64,000 nucleotides of DNA from Sphingobacterium corticibacterium. Its GTDB lineage: Bacteria; Bacteroidota; Bacteroidia; Sphingobacteriales; Sphingobacteriaceae. Within the stretch, counting starts at the first letter, position 1. Each line of letters opens with the position of its first letter. Positions 63,254-64,000 of the stretch are shown here, piece after piece. The notes below the pieces were generated by a model. It was given only the letters and a program-made list of their open reading frames with translations, searched no databases and was not told where the DNA came from. A program made the position numbers and the translations under genes. The DNA lies in assembly GCF_004208525.1 (NCBI RefSeq), contig NZ_SGIT01000002.1:620001-684000 (forward strand), written 5' to 3'.

Positions 63254-64000
63254 TTAATCTTTTGCAAAAAAAGCATCAAAAGCATGCTTTGAAGCTTGAA
63301 AATCGATGCGTTTCGTAAACGTACAGGACTCCCGCGCACCATGCTCACGGTCCATGGCACTATCTTCCCATTCTATAGATAGCGGTCCTTGATAACCAAT
63401 AACGTTCAGTGCGCGAATGATATCTTCAAAATTGATTTTACCTCTCCCTACGCTTCTGAAATTCCAATAACGGCGGGGGTCTCCAAAAGGAACATGCCCG
63501 CCAAATACCCCCACCTGTTTGGGTGTGTCGCTCCAATAGACATCTTTCATGTGTACATGAAAAATCCGCTCTGGAAACTGATATATAAAATCCACGTAAT
63601 CCACACCTTGATACCCCAGATGACTTGGATCGTAATTAAATCCGAACGCAGGGTGATGATCGACTGCTTCTAATGCTCTACGAGCCGAAAAGGTATCAAA
63701 AGCAATCTCCGTAGGATGTACTTCCAGCGCGAAGCGGACACCTATTTTCTCAAACGCATCCAGAATGGGAATGAAACGGCGGGCAAATGCTTTATACCCC
63801 TCTTCAATCATCGATTCGGGAACGGGGGGAAACGCATATAACAAATGCCATATTGGGCTTCCCGTAAACCCCACGACTGTATTTACACCTAATGCTTTTG
63901 CGGCTTTTGCTGTTAATATCAATTCTTCTGCCGCACGTTGCCGAACACCATCGGGCTCGCCGTCGCCCCATATATAAGCCGGTAAAATACCTTTGTGCCG
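63254..64000 (-). CDS. Sugar phosphate isomerase/epimerase-like TIM barrel (5' end outside window)
   Basis: This is the last 248 residues of an AP-endonuclease-2-type TIM barrel (sugar phosphate isomerase/epimerase family). The frame continues to the right edge ([20 protein letters not shown]), so no start is seen; the TTG at 63922 is internal. Metal and substrate residues are visible in [11 protein letters not shown] (Glu), [12 protein letters not shown] (Asp, His), HVHMKDVYW (His) and SIEWEDS (Glu). It probably interconverts a keto-sugar or inositol derivative for the oxidoreductase encoded next. The exact reaction is not determined. Confidence 0.88.
   Translation of the reverse strand, partial: RHKGILPAYIWGDGEPDGVRQRAAEELILTAKAAKALGVNTVVGFTGSPIWHLLYAFPPVPESMIEEGYKAFARRFIPILDAFEKIGVRFALEVHPTEIAFDTFSARRALEAVDHHPAFGFNYDPSHLGYQGVDYVDFIYQFPERIFHVHMKDVYWSDTPKQVGVFGGHVPFGDPRRYWNFRSVGRGKINFEDIIRALNVIGYQGPLSIEWEDSAMDREHGARESCTFTKRIDFQASKHAFDAFFAKD

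Noticed and set aside
1-64000. tRNA, rRNA, insertion sequence, integrase or prophage features
   Set aside because: I found no transposase or integrase motifs, no terminal inverted repeats flanking a gene block and no tRNA-like cloverleaf while reading both strands; subtle degenerate remnants could still be missed by eye.

Overview
The window comes from a Bacteroidota chromosome, most likely a Sphingobacteriaceae-like member (Sphingobacterium/Parapedobacter/Pedobacter type). The evidence is four SusC/SusD outer-membrane pairs, many LxxC lipoprotein signals, FecR/ECF-sigma signalling tied to a TonB receptor, fasciclin-domain lipoproteins beside SusC/D, and promoters of the Bacteroidota form (-33 TTG, -7 TAnnTTTG). 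The species call is inference; the phylum call is firm. Almost every gene is on the minus strand, and most of the window is polysaccharide utilisation loci (PULs).

Layout. 1-3 kb: the tail of a PD-(D/E)XK nuclease gene, convergent with a GT51 peptidoglycan transglycosylase that carries a long AsmA-like region. 3.0-12.9 kb: PUL A, with a membrane-tethered propeller/Y_Y_Y/LuxR regulator, SusC, SusD and a secreted enzyme joining a retaining TIM-barrel glycosidase to a GH16 laminarinase-type domain; beta-1,3-glucan is the likely substrate. 13.0-15.2 kb: housekeeping mrp/apbC and glk, convergent with interlocked stop codons. 15.2-16.3 kb: an unusual non-genic stretch holding at least 36 in-phase, degenerate 21-bp units. 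16.3-25.9 kb: locus B, with ECF sigma, FecR anti-sigma, STN-type SusC, SusD, a zinc metallopeptidase lipoprotein and a DUF4302 lipoprotein; its substrate is unknown and may be peptide or glycoprotein.

26.1-62 kb: a large pectin locus C. Its left part has two SusC/SusD pairs interleaved with three fasciclin lipoproteins and ends with a PL9-like pectate lyase and a small lipoprotein. Its right part holds three GH2 enzymes, two GH43-like enzymes, a CE12-like rhamnogalacturonan acetylesterase, a PL26-like exo-rhamnogalacturonan lyase with a Tat signal, a DUF6250 lipoprotein and a one-protein membrane-tethered regulator candidate. The set fits stepwise degradation of rhamnogalacturonan-I: the acetyl groups, galactan/arabinan side chains and backbone are removed, and the products are imported by SusC/D. 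62-64 kb: a Gfo/Idh/MocA oxidoreductase and a sugar-phosphate isomerase/epimerase-like TIM barrel, open at the right edge.

The two strongest unexplained signals are these. First, a 20-bp operator made of two tandem 10-bp half-sites (CAGGWTGCCR) occurs four times, only in gaps of locus C. At each site it overlaps the -33 TTG of a minus-strand promoter, with the -7 box exactly 20 bp away; this marks a local regulon and corrects two gene starts. One copy fires antisense through the DUF6250 gene toward the lyase gene. Second, the 21-bp phased array lies upstream of glk. A 28-codon orphan signal-peptide reading frame next to the first operator looks like the relic of a deleted secreted enzyme.
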